DNA from: Eubacterium sulci ATCC 35585
Lineage (GTDB): Bacteria; Bacillota; Clostridia; Peptostreptococcales; Anaerovoracaceae
DNA: 64,000 nucleotides
NCBI GenBank assembly: GCA_001189495.1
Contig: CP012068.1
Coordinates: 744,001-808,000 of the forward strand
Direction of reading: 5' to 3'
Made by a program: the position numbers and the translations under genes. This document shows positions 1 to 8,283 of the stretch, in pieces. Within the stretch, counting starts at the first letter, position 1. Every line of letters begins with the position of its first letter. The notes beneath the pieces are model-generated. The model was not told the origin of the DNA. It saw nothing but the letters and a program-made list of their open reading frames with translations, and searched no databases.

Positions 1-826
1 GCGAAAGGTCTACGATTCCAAATGGAACATTTAGTACTTCAGCTGCTTCGCTTCCGACTAGCTGACCTACTCTTGTAATCTTAAAAGCAGTTCTCTTAAT
101 CTGCTCTGAAACCTCGTTTAGACTTGCGCAAGGGTCCATCTTTGATAGAGCTGATCTAACTACGCCAGGGCCTGAAACACCAACGCTTAGGACAGTATCA
201 GACTCGCCGACACCATGAAATGCACCAGCCATGAATGGGTTGTCTTCTACAGCATTACAGAAAACAACTAGCTTTGCTGCGCCTATGCACTGCTTGTCCT
301 TTGTGAGCTTTGCAGATTCGAGAACCTGCTTTCCCATCAAAGAGGCAGCGTCCATGTTGATTCCGGCCTTTGTTGAGCCAACATTTACTGATGAGCAAAC
401 GAGCTCTGTCTCTGCAAGAGCCTGAGGGATAGAATTTATCAGCTCAAGGTCACCTGCGCTAAAACCTTTGTGAACTAGGGCAGAGTAGCCACCGATGAAG
501 TTAACTCCGCATTCCTTTGCAGCCTTGTCAAGAATCCTTGCGTATTTGATTGGGTCTCCGCCAGAAACACCCGCAAGCATAGCTATCGGAGTTACAGAAA
601 TTCTCTTATTTACGATTGGAATATCGTATTTCTTCTCTATGCTTTCACCAGTTGAAACTAGCTTTTCTGCCTTGCGGCAAATCTTGTCGTATATCTTTTG
701 ACATGATTTATCGATGTCGCTATCGGCGGAATCGAGCAGGGAAATTCCCATGGTTATCGTTCTAATATCAAGGGATTCGTCCTGTATCATGCCTATGGTT
801 TCTAAGATGTCGTTTGTGTTTATCAT
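1..826 (-). CDS. PFL family protein (UPF0210/DUF711), partial, C-terminus off the window
   Basis: The complement strand reads open from an ATG at 826 to the left edge, giving 275 residues. It starts [20 protein letters not shown] and contains the glycine-rich stretches [12 protein letters not shown] and [20 protein letters not shown] recognise these as the UPF0210/DUF711 'PFL' family, whose members are about 450 residues, so roughly 40% is missing. The family is distantly related to glycyl-radical enzymes, but its biochemical role is not established. A GGAGG lies just upstream of the start. It is the last gene of a four-gene minus-strand cluster, and ACT-protein/PFL pairs are a common arrangement in Firmicutes. 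Confidence 0.85.
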   Translation of the reverse strand, partial: MINTNDILETIGMIQDESLDIRTITMGISLLDSADSDIDKSCQKIYDKICRKAEKLVSTGESIEKKYDIPIVNKRISVTPIAMLAGVSGGDPIKYARILDKAAKECGVNFIGGYSALVHKGFSAGDLELINSIPQALAETELVCSSVNVGSTKAGINMDAASLMGKQVLESAKLTKDKQCIGAAKLVVFCNAVEDNPFMAGAFHGVGESDTVLSVGVSGPGVVRSALSKMDPCASLNEVSEQIKRTAFKITRVGQLVGSEAAEVLNVPFGIVDLS

Positions 827-842
827 GTATCCCTCCAGCAGA

Positions 843-1121
843 CTAAATCCTGTGCATTGCGTTAAAGATGTTCTCATGCATAACGTGAATTGTCATGCCA
901 GTAGCCTCTGCTTCGATATTCTTTTTGAGCTCGTCAAGCGGAATTGAAAGCTCTGAGATGTCGATGACCATGATCATACAGAATATTTCTGTCAAAACTG
1001 ACTGACTTACATCGATAACATTTGCATTTGCCTCTGCGCAGGCCTTGGATACCTTTGCGAGTATGCCGACAGTGTCCTTGCCGACAACAGTTACAACTGC
1101 TTTTTCCATAATTTTGTCCAT
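843..1121 (-). CDS. ACT domain-containing protein (UPF0237 type)
   Basis: A 92-residue protein that is almost entirely one ACT fold, beginning [20 protein letters not shown] after a four-residue lead. ACT domains bind small ligands, often amino acids, and regulate partner proteins; the ligand here is unknown. The GKD.VGI.A.V opening is typical of stand-alone UPF0237 ACT proteins. The gene has a GGAGG about 9 nt upstream. It ends 16 bp before the PFL-family gene, with which it is presumably co-transcribed and functionally coupled, as in many related genomes. A second in-frame ATG four codons downstream is a possible alternative start. Confidence 0.88.
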   Translation of the reverse strand: MDKIMEKAVVTVVGKDTVGILAKVSKACAEANANVIDVSQSVLTEIFCMIMVIDISELSIPLDELKKNIEAEATGMTIHVMHENIFNAMHRI

Positions 1122-1133
1122 TTTTTCCTCCAG

Positions 1134-2258
1134 TTATTTTAGTTCTGCTATGTAAATATCTCTTGCTAAATTATTGTCTGTTCTATATTTTATATCAAAA
1201 TTAGGATATTCAGCACCAAGCCTATCCTTATTAATTCCGCAGTTTCCAATCATATTGGAGAAAGACTGAGGATTTGAAAATAGGTCGACCTTGAGTTTTG
1301 GCTTTGGTGGGTTACTTGCCTCGTCAGAGCCTTCAGCTCTCGCAAGTCTTGTGCCATCTATATTTAGCGCATGTGCAGGACTCATGCCGTCTGTCTTTTT
1401 CATCAAAGCATCAAGCTGTCCCTTAAGTGCCTCATATGCTATCTCGCCTTCGACGAGCTGCCTAAAGGCTGGATGATAGGGTCCGCCGTTGATTGCAGAT
1501 AAATCGCTTCCGCCGATTATATCTGTGCTCTTAAGCCCGACCCTCATTATATTTATTCCTGCCTTATGCAGAATCTTATACATCTCCTTGGTGCGGAGTA
1601 GTGCTTCTTCCTTGCTCAAAGCCTCGTAGCTTCCGTCCTCATACATGTCATAAAGCTCTGTGCCATCTATGACCAAAGTAGGGTAGAGCCTTGCTAGCTC
1701 TGGGGAAAGTGCCACAGTTTCTCTTGCTGAATAAATGCAGCTCTCTAGGCTATCTCCTGGAAGCCCGATCATGAGCTGAATACCAAGCTTAAACCCTCGC
1801 TCCTTAACTAGCCTAGCTGCCTTTCTTGCGATGTCGCTATCGTGCCCTCGCTTGGATAGTCTAAGCACTTCGTCGCTAAAGGACTGAACACCTAGCTCTA
1901 TGGTGCTTACATTATAGCGTTTGAGATTTTCCAAAATCTCTTCGTCTATGCAGTCTGGCCTTGTCGATATGTGTAGGGATGAAACTCTTCCCTGATCTAT
2001 ATATTCGTTTGCGACCTCAAGATATGCGGTCTGCGCATCTATTGGAATCGCTGTAAAACTTCCTCCATAAAAAGCGATTTCTATCTCGCTTGTGTCAAGG
2101 TCTCCGAGCGTCGACAGGTATCTTTCTACGGTTTCTCTGACTTCATCTGTGCTAACGGCCTTAGTCCTTGCTGTTATCTTCTGCTGATTGCAGAAAACAC
2201 ACTGGCAGGGGCAGCCGAGATGGGGGATGAATATGGGTATTATCGCATGTTTCTTCAT
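1134..2258 (-). CDS. Elp3-like radical SAM protein
   Basis: A 374-residue protein with the radical SAM cluster motif CPCQCVFC (CX3CX2C spacing) at about residues 16-23. It also has GGSFTAI, typical of the Elp3/YhcC-like branch, plus the conserved ISTRPDCID and ELGVQSFSDEVL segments. The fold binds a 4Fe-4S cluster and S-adenosylmethionine to make a 5'-deoxyadenosyl radical. It lacks the C-terminal acetyltransferase domain of true Elp3 (about 550 residues), so the substrate is unclear; tRNA modification is only an inference. It sits 12 bp upstream of the ACT gene and 32 bp downstream of the DUF6873-like gene, consistent with one transcript. Confidence 0.85.
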   Translation of the reverse strand: MKKHAIIPIFIPHLGCPCQCVFCNQQKITARTKAVSTDEVRETVERYLSTLGDLDTSEIEIAFYGGSFTAIPIDAQTAYLEVANEYIDQGRVSSLHISTRPDCIDEEILENLKRYNVSTIELGVQSFSDEVLRLSKRGHDSDIARKAARLVKERGFKLGIQLMIGLPGDSLESCIYSARETVALSPELARLYPTLVIDGTELYDMYEDGSYEALSKEEALLRTKEMYKILHKAGINIMRVGLKSTDIIGGSDLSAINGGPYHPAFRQLVEGEIAYEALKGQLDALMKKTDGMSPAHALNIDGTRLARAEGSDEASNPPKPKLKVDLFSNPQSFSNMIGNCGINKDRLGAEYPNFDIKYRTDNNLARDIYIAELK

Positions 2259-2290
2259 ACTCTATGCTCCCTGCTTTATAGCTTCATATA

Positions 2291-2938
2291 CTAAAGAATT
2301 GAGCCTATGTCAGTGAGCTGATACTCTGGGAACCACTTACATCTTATTCCGCGCTCCTCAGTGAACTCTAAAATCCTTGGAAAATCAGGATGAGAGGAGA
2401 GGTCTCCGTTAAATACAAGTTCATCTCCAACTCTGCCACAGGTTCCACCGATGAATCCTGTGTCATAGCCGTCGAGGCGAACAAAGCCTGGCTGCACTAG
2501 AAGAACTGAAAGATCTTCTATGCCTTCACAGGCTTTTGCAATTCCAGCATCGTAGGTGATGATTGAGTTTTCGTCAACGATAGCGATGCTGCACTTTGTA
2601 TATCCTTGTTTGACGTCGATGAGGTACATTCCCATTTCCTCAGCGACCTTGAGTAGGCGCGGCGCCGTACAGGAAAGGTTGTGTATGAAGTACTTTCCTG
2701 TACATGCTGCATTGAATGCAGCATCCTGAGGATAGTACCTGCCGAGGTCCTCAGGCGCCGCCATGTAGACGGGAGCCTTGTCCCCGATTCCCATTTTGCA
2801 TAGGAAAATATCGGGATGATTAGAAATCCCGCGATCAACAATTCCGTTTGATGAAATTGGCTCAAGCACATGCCCAAGCCCTGTTAAATACTCTTTAAGA
2901 TGATAGTGTGCATCTTTTGCTATATATATTTTACTCAT
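2291..2938 (-). CDS. DUF6873-like (GME-fold) protein
   Basis: A 215-residue soluble protein of unknown function. Visible conserved stretches are NAACTGKYFIHNL, DVKQGYTKCSIAIVDENS and GFIGGTCGRVGDELVFNGDL; the last two resemble the family annotated as DUF6873, in which a guanidino-group-modifying (GME) fold has been suggested. The cysteine in KQGYTKCS and the GGTCGR loop are the most likely functional residues. It is the first gene of the minus-strand cluster. No Shine-Dalgarno is visible before the ATG, and a TATAAT lies only 6 nt upstream of it, suggesting a leaderless transcript. Family assignment is from memory of the motif pattern. Confidence 0.65.
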   Translation of the reverse strand: MSKIYIAKDAHYHLKEYLTGLGHVLEPISSNGIVDRGISNHPDIFLCKMGIGDKAPVYMAAPEDLGRYYPQDAAFNAACTGKYFIHNLSCTAPRLLKVAEEMGMYLIDVKQGYTKCSIAIVDENSIITYDAGIAKACEGIEDLSVLLVQPGFVRLDGYDTGFIGGTCGRVGDELVFNGDLSSHPDFPRILEFTEERGIRCKWFPEYQLTDIGSIL

Positions 2939-2944
2939 GATGAC

Positions 2945-2950
2945 ATTATA
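2945..2950 (-). promoter_or_regulatory. -10 hexamer of a probable leaderless promoter
   Basis: On the minus strand TATAAT occupies 2945-2950, and the ATG of the DUF6873-like gene begins at 2938. Initiation 6-8 nt downstream of the hexamer would fall on the start codon itself. No good -35 box is visible at the usual distance. A plus-strand TATAAT at 2976-2981 probably serves gltX, so the promoters are divergent. Confidence 0.45.
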
Positions 2951-3015
2951 CTACAAATACGGGCAAAAATATTATATAATTAATGATATATGAGATTAAA
3001 TTTGTGGAGGATGAA

Positions 3016-4668
3016 ATGGATTACAACATATTAGCAGAACTGCTGTTTCCAAATATAGATAAAAGCCCTGAGGATTATGAGAAAATCTATCCTAAGAGAA
3101 ATCTGCCAGAAGGAGCCAAGGTTACAAGACTAGGACCATCACCAACTGGTTTTATTCATCTCGGAAACCTTTACGGAGCCTTTGTAGACGAAAGACTTGC
3201 TCATCAGTCAGGCGGAGTATTCTATCTAAGAATCGAGGACACTGATGATAAGCGTTTTGTCGATGGTGCAGTTAAGATTATCATCGATTCTCTCAGATTC
3301 TTTGGAATAAACTTTGACGAGGGGGCAGGACTAGATGGAGATACAGGCGCTTATGGTAACTACACTCAGAGCAAGAGAGGCAAAGTCTATGCTTCGTTTG
3401 CTAAGAAGCTAGTGAGAGAAGGAAAGGCGTATCCATGCTTTTTGACAGAAGAAGAAATCACTGCTATTAGAACAAAGCAAGAAGCAGAGAAGCAAAACCC
3501 TGGAATCTACGGTGAGTTTGCAGCGCACAGAAACCTAAGCCTAGAGGAAATAGAAGCTAATATTAAAGCCGGAAAACCTTATGTTTTAAGACTTAAGTCT
3601 GATGGAAATCCAGACCCAGAAAAGGCACGCAGAATCAAGGTTGAAGACGCTATAAGAGGAACTCTCGAAATGCCGGAAAACTTTCAGGACGTCGTCATCC
3701 TCAAGACCACAGGAATCCCAACCTACCACTTCGCACACGTGGTTGACGACCACCTGATGAGAACGACTCACGTCGTAAGAGGCGCAGAGTGGCTTCCTTC
3801 ACTGCCAATCCACGTTGAGCTCTTCGAAAAGCTCGGCCTAGAGCTTCCAATCTACTGCCACACAGCGCAGCTAATGAAGCTAGACGAAAACGGAAACAAG
3901 CGAAAACTCTCCAAGAGAGAAGACCCAGAGCTATCGCTTGATTACTATCGCAACCTAGGATACCATCCGGCTGCGGTAAGAGAATATCTGCTAACCATCC
4001 TAAACTCAAATTTTGAGGAGTGGAGAGCAGAGCATCAGGATGCAGATATTGACGAGTTCACATTTACAACAGAGAAGATGAGTAACTCTGGTGCGCTTTT
4101 TGATTTGAATAAGCTAAACGACATCAGCAAGGATGTTCTTCTTAGAATCCCGGCAGAGGAAATCATAGAGTTTCTAAAGGGTTGGGCTGAGGAATTTAGG
4201 CCTGAGATTATGTACATCTTTGATGATGAGGAATACCTTAAGAAGATTATAGACCTTGGTAGAAATGATAAGAAGCCAAGAAAGGACCTTGTTTACGCAG
4301 AGCAGATTGTCGAATTTATAAGCTATTTCTTTGACGATATGTTTGCAAGAGAGGATGAGATTCCTGCAGAGGTTTCAGCTGAGGATGCAAGAGAAATTCT
4401 AAAGAAATACATGGAAAGCTATGACCATGCAGACGACCAGAGCCAGTGGTTTGACAAGATTAGAAACATAGCTGTTGAGCTTGGATATGCTGCAAAGCCT
4501 AAGGATTACAAGAAGAATCCAGAGGATTATAAGGGGCATGTAGGACATGTGAGCACAGTTATTAGAATTGCGCTTATGGGAAGAGCTCAGTCACCTGATG
4601 TTTGGTGCATACAGCAGATTATGGGCGAGGATATGACTCGCAGAAGAATCACAAGCTACGAGATATAA
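3016..4668 (+). CDS. gltX: Glutamate--tRNA ligase
   Basis: Class I aminoacyl-tRNA synthetase charging glutamate onto its tRNA in the cytoplasm. The HIGH-equivalent PSPTGFIHLGN lies near residues 41-51 and the KMSKS-equivalent KLSKRED near residue 310, with LRIEDTD between. I start it at the ATG at 3016, which has GGAGG five nt upstream, rather than the in-frame ATG 33 nt earlier that lacks a ribosome site. This gives 550 residues, longer than the approximately 470-490 of the E. coli type but usual for clostridial enzymes. Whether it is discriminating or also misacylates tRNA-Gln cannot be told here. Codons in about 3690-3960 are noticeably richer in C-ending triplets than the rest of the gene. 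Confidence 0.95.
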   Translation: MDYNILAELLFPNIDKSPEDYEKIYPKRNLPEGAKVTRLGPSPTGFIHLGNLYGAFVDERLAHQSGGVFYLRIEDTDDKRFVDGAVKIIIDSLRFFGINFDEGAGLDGDTGAYGNYTQSKRGKVYASFAKKLVREGKAYPCFLTEEEITAIRTKQEAEKQNPGIYGEFAAHRNLSLEEIEANIKAGKPYVLRLKSDGNPDPEKARRIKVEDAIRGTLEMPENFQDVVILKTTGIPTYHFAHVVDDHLMRTTHVVRGAEWLPSLPIHVELFEKLGLELPIYCHTAQLMKLDENGNKRKLSKREDPELSLDYYRNLGYHPAAVREYLLTILNSNFEEWRAEHQDADIDEFTFTTEKMSNSGALFDLNKLNDISKDVLLRIPAEEIIEFLKGWAEEFRPEIMYIFDDEEYLKKIIDLGRNDKKPRKDLVYAEQIVEFISYFFDDMFAREDEIPAEVSAEDAREILKKYMESYDHADDQSQWFDKIRNIAVELGYAAKPKDYKKNPEDYKGHVGHVSTVIRIALMGRAQSPDVWCIQQIMGEDMTRRRITSYEI

Positions 4669-4690
4669 TACGGGCTATATGCTCAATAAC

Positions 4691-4730
4691 AAGCTCGCAT
4701 CTCGCGTAAACTACGCTAAGCTGCGGGCTT
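4691..4730. other. Nested stem-loop between gltX and ung
   Basis: An outer 9-bp stem (4691-4699 with 4722-4730, one G-T pair) encloses a perfect 5-bp hairpin GCGTA-AAC-TACGC at 4704-4716. There is no following T-tract, so it is not a standard terminator. It may be an RNA-processing or stabilising structure between co-oriented genes. Confidence 0.5.
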
Positions 4731-4748
4731 GATACATTTAGGAGAAAT

Positions 4749-5432
4749 ATGGTAAACATAGGAAATCACTGGGATGAGGTGCTCGCTGGCGAGTTTAATA
4801 GCGAGTACTATAAGAAGCTTAGACAATTTTTGATAGAGGAATATCGCACTCAGACTATCTACCCTGATATGCACGATATTTTCAATGCACTAAAGGAAAC
4901 CGACTTTGATGATACAAGGGTTTTGATACTGGGTCAGGATCCTTATCACGGAGCAGGGCAGGCACACGGCATGGCTTTTTCTGTAAAGCCGGGAGTTAAG
5001 CAGCCACCGTCGCTTGTAAATATTTTTAAGGAGCTTCGCGAGGAACTAGGAGCGCCTATGCCAAGCTCTGATAACGGTTATCTACTCAGCTGGGCCAAGC
5101 AGGGAGTTCTGCTTCTGAACACCTGCCTTACTGTGAGGGAAGGAAAGCCAAACTCACACAAGGGAAAGGGCTGGGAAAGACTTACTGATGCTGTAATTTC
5201 TAAGCTAAACGATAGAGCAGAGCCTGTTGTCTTTATTCTCTGGGGTGCGAATGCAAGAGCTAAGAAGTCCCTAATTACAAACGAAAGACATTTGATACTC
5301 GAGGGTGCACATCCAAGCCCACTATCAGCATATAATGGTTTTTATGGCGGAGCCTACTTTACGAGGACTAATGAATTTCTAGAAAAGAATGGTAAAAAAG
5401 CGATAAACTGGGATATTACAGATTTGAAATAA
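4749..5432 (+). CDS. ung: Uracil-DNA glycosylase (family 1)
   Basis: Removes uracil from DNA as the first step of base excision repair. Residues 62-68 read GQDPYHG, with the catalytic water-activating Asp64, and the C-terminal HPSPLSA loop supplies the His that stabilises the uracil anion. The 227-residue length matches family 1 enzymes, and LLNTCLTVR and NSHKGKGWE are also family hallmarks. A ribosome site (AGGAGA) precedes the ATG. It follows gltX by 80 bp on the same strand. Confidence 0.96.
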   Translation: MVNIGNHWDEVLAGEFNSEYYKKLRQFLIEEYRTQTIYPDMHDIFNALKETDFDDTRVLILGQDPYHGAGQAHGMAFSVKPGVKQPPSLVNIFKELREELGAPMPSSDNGYLLSWAKQGVLLLNTCLTVREGKPNSHKGKGWERLTDAVISKLNDRAEPVVFILWGANARAKKSLITNERHLILEGAHPSPLSAYNGFYGGAYFTRTNEFLEKNGKKAINWDITDLK

Positions 5433-5487
5433 TGAGCATTTTGTGGTATAATTTATCGTTAAATCAATGAATAAAGAAGGTAAAATT

Positions 5488-7356
5488 ATGTCTGAAAGAC
5501 AAAAAATAATTAACATTGCCGTTATAGCCCATGTAGACGCTGGTAAGTCGACGCTCGTAGATGCTTTTTTAAAGCAGAGCGGTATATTTAGAGACAACGA
5601 AGCGATGGCAGATTGCGTCATGGATAGCGACGATATAGAGCGTGAGAGAGGTATAACAATTTACTCTAAGAACTGCTCAGTAATGCATAATGACGTTAAG
5701 ATAAACATCGTAGATACACCAGGCCACGCGGATTTTTCATCTGAGGTAGAGCGTATCATGAAGACTGTAGATACAGTTATTCTGCTTGTTGACTCAAGTG
5801 AGGGACCTATGCCACAGACTCGCTTTGTTCTTAGCAAGTCGCTAGAGCAGGGGCTAAATCCTATTTTGTTCATTAACAAGATCGATAAGAAGGATGCCAG
5901 AATCGACGAGGTTGTCGACGAGGTATACGAGCTATTCATGGACCTAGATTCAAACGATGATCAGCTGAACTTCCCAATTCTATACGGAGTTGCAAGGCAG
6001 GGTATAGCTGTTAAGGACCCATCAGATATAGATGGCCTAGAGTTTAGACAGGGAGATAGCAAGCTAAAGCACACACCAGAGGGCTACGGCGGATTCGATA
6101 TTACGCCGCTCTTTGATACAATAATTGAGCACTGCGAGGTTTATCCAGATAGAAGAGAAGAGCCTTTGCAGATGCAGATTTCAACACTTGCCTACGATGA
6201 CTATATCGGAAGACTAGGAATCGGAAGAATTACAAGAGGCGTACTCAAACAGGGCAGTCAGGTTTCTGTGGTCAAAGAAAACAGCGTAGAAACTCGCAAA
6301 ATTGGTCAGATTTTCGTTTACAGAGGTCTTAAGAGGATGCCTGTTGAGGAAGCTCAGTGCGGAGACATAGTTGTCGTTTCAGGTATCTCAGATATCTCAA
6401 TCGGTGAGACAATCTGCGATCCGTCAGCACCAGAGGGTCTTGGCAGCATCATGATTGAGGAGCCAACGCTTTCGATGAACTTCATGGTTAACTCATCTCC
6501 TTTTGCTGGTCAGGTGGGTAAGTATGTGACATCAAGGCATATTAGAGAAAGACTGAACAAGGAGCTAGAGGTCAATGTTGGACTCACTGTTGAGGACACA
6601 GATTCAACAGACTGCTTCAAGGTTTCAGGAAGAGGCGAACTCCATCTTTCTATTTTGATAGAGAATATGAGAAGAGAAGGCTATGAGCTAGCTGTATCAA
6701 AGCCAGAGGTTATCTACCACAAGGACGAAAACGGCGCTAGGCTTGAACCAATCGAAGAAGTTATAATTACGGTTCCAGATGAGTATTCAGGAACGGTAAT
6801 CTCCAAGCTAAACCTCAGAAAGGGAATCATGGTTCAGATGTCTGGTGACAACGGATACACTAAGCTAGAGTACCATGCACCAACTAGAGGTCTTTTGGGA
6901 TATAGATCTGAGTTCATTAACGATACTCGTGGCGAAGGAAACATGGAGAGAAGATTCTTTGCATTCGAAGAGTACAAGGGCGAGATTCCGGGCAGAAATA
7001 ACGGAGTAGCTATTGCGATAGAAGAAGGTGTTTGCACACCTTATGCGCTTTTCAATATCAGCGAAAGAGTTCAGATGTTCGTAGAGCCTCAGACTAGAGT
7101 TTATGAGGGCATGATTGTCGGAATGAACTCGAGAGGAAACGACATGGAGGTTAATCCATGTAAGGCTAAGAAGGCGACAAATATGCGTGCGGCAGGAAGC
7201 GATGAGAATGTTAAGCTCTCACCGGCTCGTCACTTCACTCTTGAGGAAGCACTGGAGTTCATAGCTGATGATGAGCTAGTTGAAATCGTCCCAGATGATA
7301 TCAGGCTCAGAAAGAAGCTACTTAAGGAAATAGAGAGAAGAAGAGCAGGACGCTAA
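5488..7356 (+). CDS. typA: Translational GTPase TypA/BipA
   Basis: Ribosome-associated GTPase of the EF-G-like family involved in stress-adapted translation and ribosome assembly. G1 AHVDAGKST, G2 RERGITI, G3 DTPGH and G4 NKIDK are all present in the first 130 residues. They are followed by the EF-G-like domains and the TypA C-terminal domain, which contains GLLGYRSEF. The start chosen is MSERQK at 5488, with GAAGG seven nt upstream; an in-frame ATG 21 nt earlier has no ribosome site. That gives 622 residues, slightly longer than the usual approximately 605-615. It lies downstream of ung on the same strand. Confidence 0.95.
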   Translation: MSERQKIINIAVIAHVDAGKSTLVDAFLKQSGIFRDNEAMADCVMDSDDIERERGITIYSKNCSVMHNDVKINIVDTPGHADFSSEVERIMKTVDTVILLVDSSEGPMPQTRFVLSKSLEQGLNPILFINKIDKKDARIDEVVDEVYELFMDLDSNDDQLNFPILYGVARQGIAVKDPSDIDGLEFRQGDSKLKHTPEGYGGFDITPLFDTIIEHCEVYPDRREEPLQMQISTLAYDDYIGRLGIGRITRGVLKQGSQVSVVKENSVETRKIGQIFVYRGLKRMPVEEAQCGDIVVVSGISDISIGETICDPSAPEGLGSIMIEEPTLSMNFMVNSSPFAGQVGKYVTSRHIRERLNKELEVNVGLTVEDTDSTDCFKVSGRGELHLSILIENMRREGYELAVSKPEVIYHKDENGARLEPIEEVIITVPDEYSGTVISKLNLRKGIMVQMSGDNGYTKLEYHAPTRGLLGYRSEFINDTRGEGNMERRFFAFEEYKGEIPGRNNGVAIAIEEGVCTPYALFNISERVQMFVEPQTRVYEGMIVGMNSRGNDMEVNPCKAKKATNMRAAGSDENVKLSPARHFTLEEALEFIADDELVEIVPDDIRLRKKLLKEIERRRAGR

Positions 7357-7382
7357 GAAGGCGTTTTGCTATGTAGATAGGT

Positions 7383-7417
7383 CTTACGGCAAGCCCCTGG
7401 TGCAGCCGTGAGAGGGC
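7383..7417 (+). other. Structured leader before mscS
   Basis: CTTACGGC (7383-7390) can pair over 8 bp with GCCGTGAG (7405-7412), with one wobble and a 14-nt loop. GCCC in that loop (7393-7396) can pair with GGGC just outside the stem (7414-7417), giving a possible H-type pseudoknot that ends about 11 nt before the start codon. No known riboswitch consensus was recognised. Confidence 0.4.
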
Positions 7418-7428
7418 AGAGGTAGAGG

Positions 7429-8223
7429 ATGATAAACACAGAGCGTTTTACAAAATTAATGACGGAGACTGGAATCGCTTTACTATCCTTCATAGTTGGC
7501 TGGGTAGTGATAACGATTTTGATTAAATTGCTTCGCAAGATACTTGTGAAGTCAAATATCGATAAATCACTACACGCGTTTATAACTAATGGCATAAGGG
7601 TAATATTTTTGATAGTACTTGCTATTATAATTTTGCAGGAGCTAGGACTGAATACTTCATCTCTTTTGACAGTCCTCGGTGCTGGAGGTGCGGCGATTGC
7701 GCTAGCCCTAAAGGATAGTCTTGGCAATGTCGCTGGAGGCTTTCTCATTTTGATCAACAAGCCCTTCAAGTGTGGTGATTTGATAGCAGTAAACGGAAAT
7801 GTTGATGCGACGGGAATTGTCGATGAGATTGACCTTATGTACACCAAGATGCATACTGGTGATAACAAGGTTGTTACAGTGCCAAACGGAGTGATGTCAG
7901 CTTCGGTTTTGACTAACTTCACTGAGTCTGGGATAAGACGAATAGACAAGGTATATAAGTTTGCTAAGGATACAGATATAGCTAAAGTTAAGGAGATTCT
8001 TCTTGCAGTAGCAAGGAGCAATCCTCTCGTGCTAAGCACGCCTGAACCGATAATTGGAGTTGGCTCCATAGATGCATATGCACTTTCTGTAGACTTTAAG
8101 CTTTGGTGCAATGCAGATGACTACTACAACTTATCATACAAGATAGAAGAGGATGTTACTGAGGCTCTCAGGTCTGCTGAACTCGATCTATCTTACAAGA
8201 ATATTGATATCCACATGCAGTAA
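7429..8223 (+). CDS. MscS-family small-conductance mechanosensitive channel
   Basis: Membrane channel that opens under membrane tension to release solutes on hypo-osmotic shock. The 264-residue protein has three predicted membrane helices (about residues 12-35, 55-75 and the pore helix from about 82). The third contains LTVLGAGGAAIALALKD followed by LGNVAGGFLI, the glycine/alanine-packed TM3 and beta-domain opening typical of MscS. The cytoplasmic beta and alpha/beta domains follow. The GAGG-type ribosome site overlaps a structured leader. It appears separately transcribed from typA, with a 72-bp gap. Confidence 0.92.
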   Translation: MINTERFTKLMTETGIALLSFIVGWVVITILIKLLRKILVKSNIDKSLHAFITNGIRVIFLIVLAIIILQELGLNTSSLLTVLGAGGAAIALALKDSLGNVAGGFLILINKPFKCGDLIAVNGNVDATGIVDEIDLMYTKMHTGDNKVVTVPNGVMSASVLTNFTESGIRRIDKVYKFAKDTDIAKVKEILLAVARSNPLVLSTPEPIIGVGSIDAYALSVDFKLWCNADDYYNLSYKIEEDVTEALRSAELDLSYKNIDIHMQ

Positions 8224-8240
8224 TGCAGTGATATATAGAT

Positions 8241-8267
8241 TTGACACGTTTAATTTTTTATTATAGA
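8241..8267 (+). promoter_or_regulatory. Probable promoter of pyc
   Basis: TTGACA at 8241-8246 and TATAGA at 8262-8267 are separated by a short 15-bp spacer, 17 bp before the pyc start. The -35 is consensus; the spacer is tighter than ideal. Confidence 0.5.
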
Positions 8268-8283
8268 GAATGGGAGAAAAACA

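Noticed and set aside
3690-3960. C-rich codon stretch in gltX as a recombined patch like the Nudix one
   Set aside because: GC rise is modest, and the stems there are only about 5 bp, within chance expectation for a conserved gene region.
7404-7417. 15-base match between the mscS leader and the anticodon arm of tRNA-Glu (AGCCGTGAGAGGGC core)
   Set aside because: One or two 15-mer matches are expected by chance in 64 kb on two strands; no further similarity flanks it.
7353-8111. 252-codon minus-strand frame
   Set aside because: Fully antisense to the clear mscS gene; its length reflects codon bias of mscS, and no ribosome site or family features are seen.
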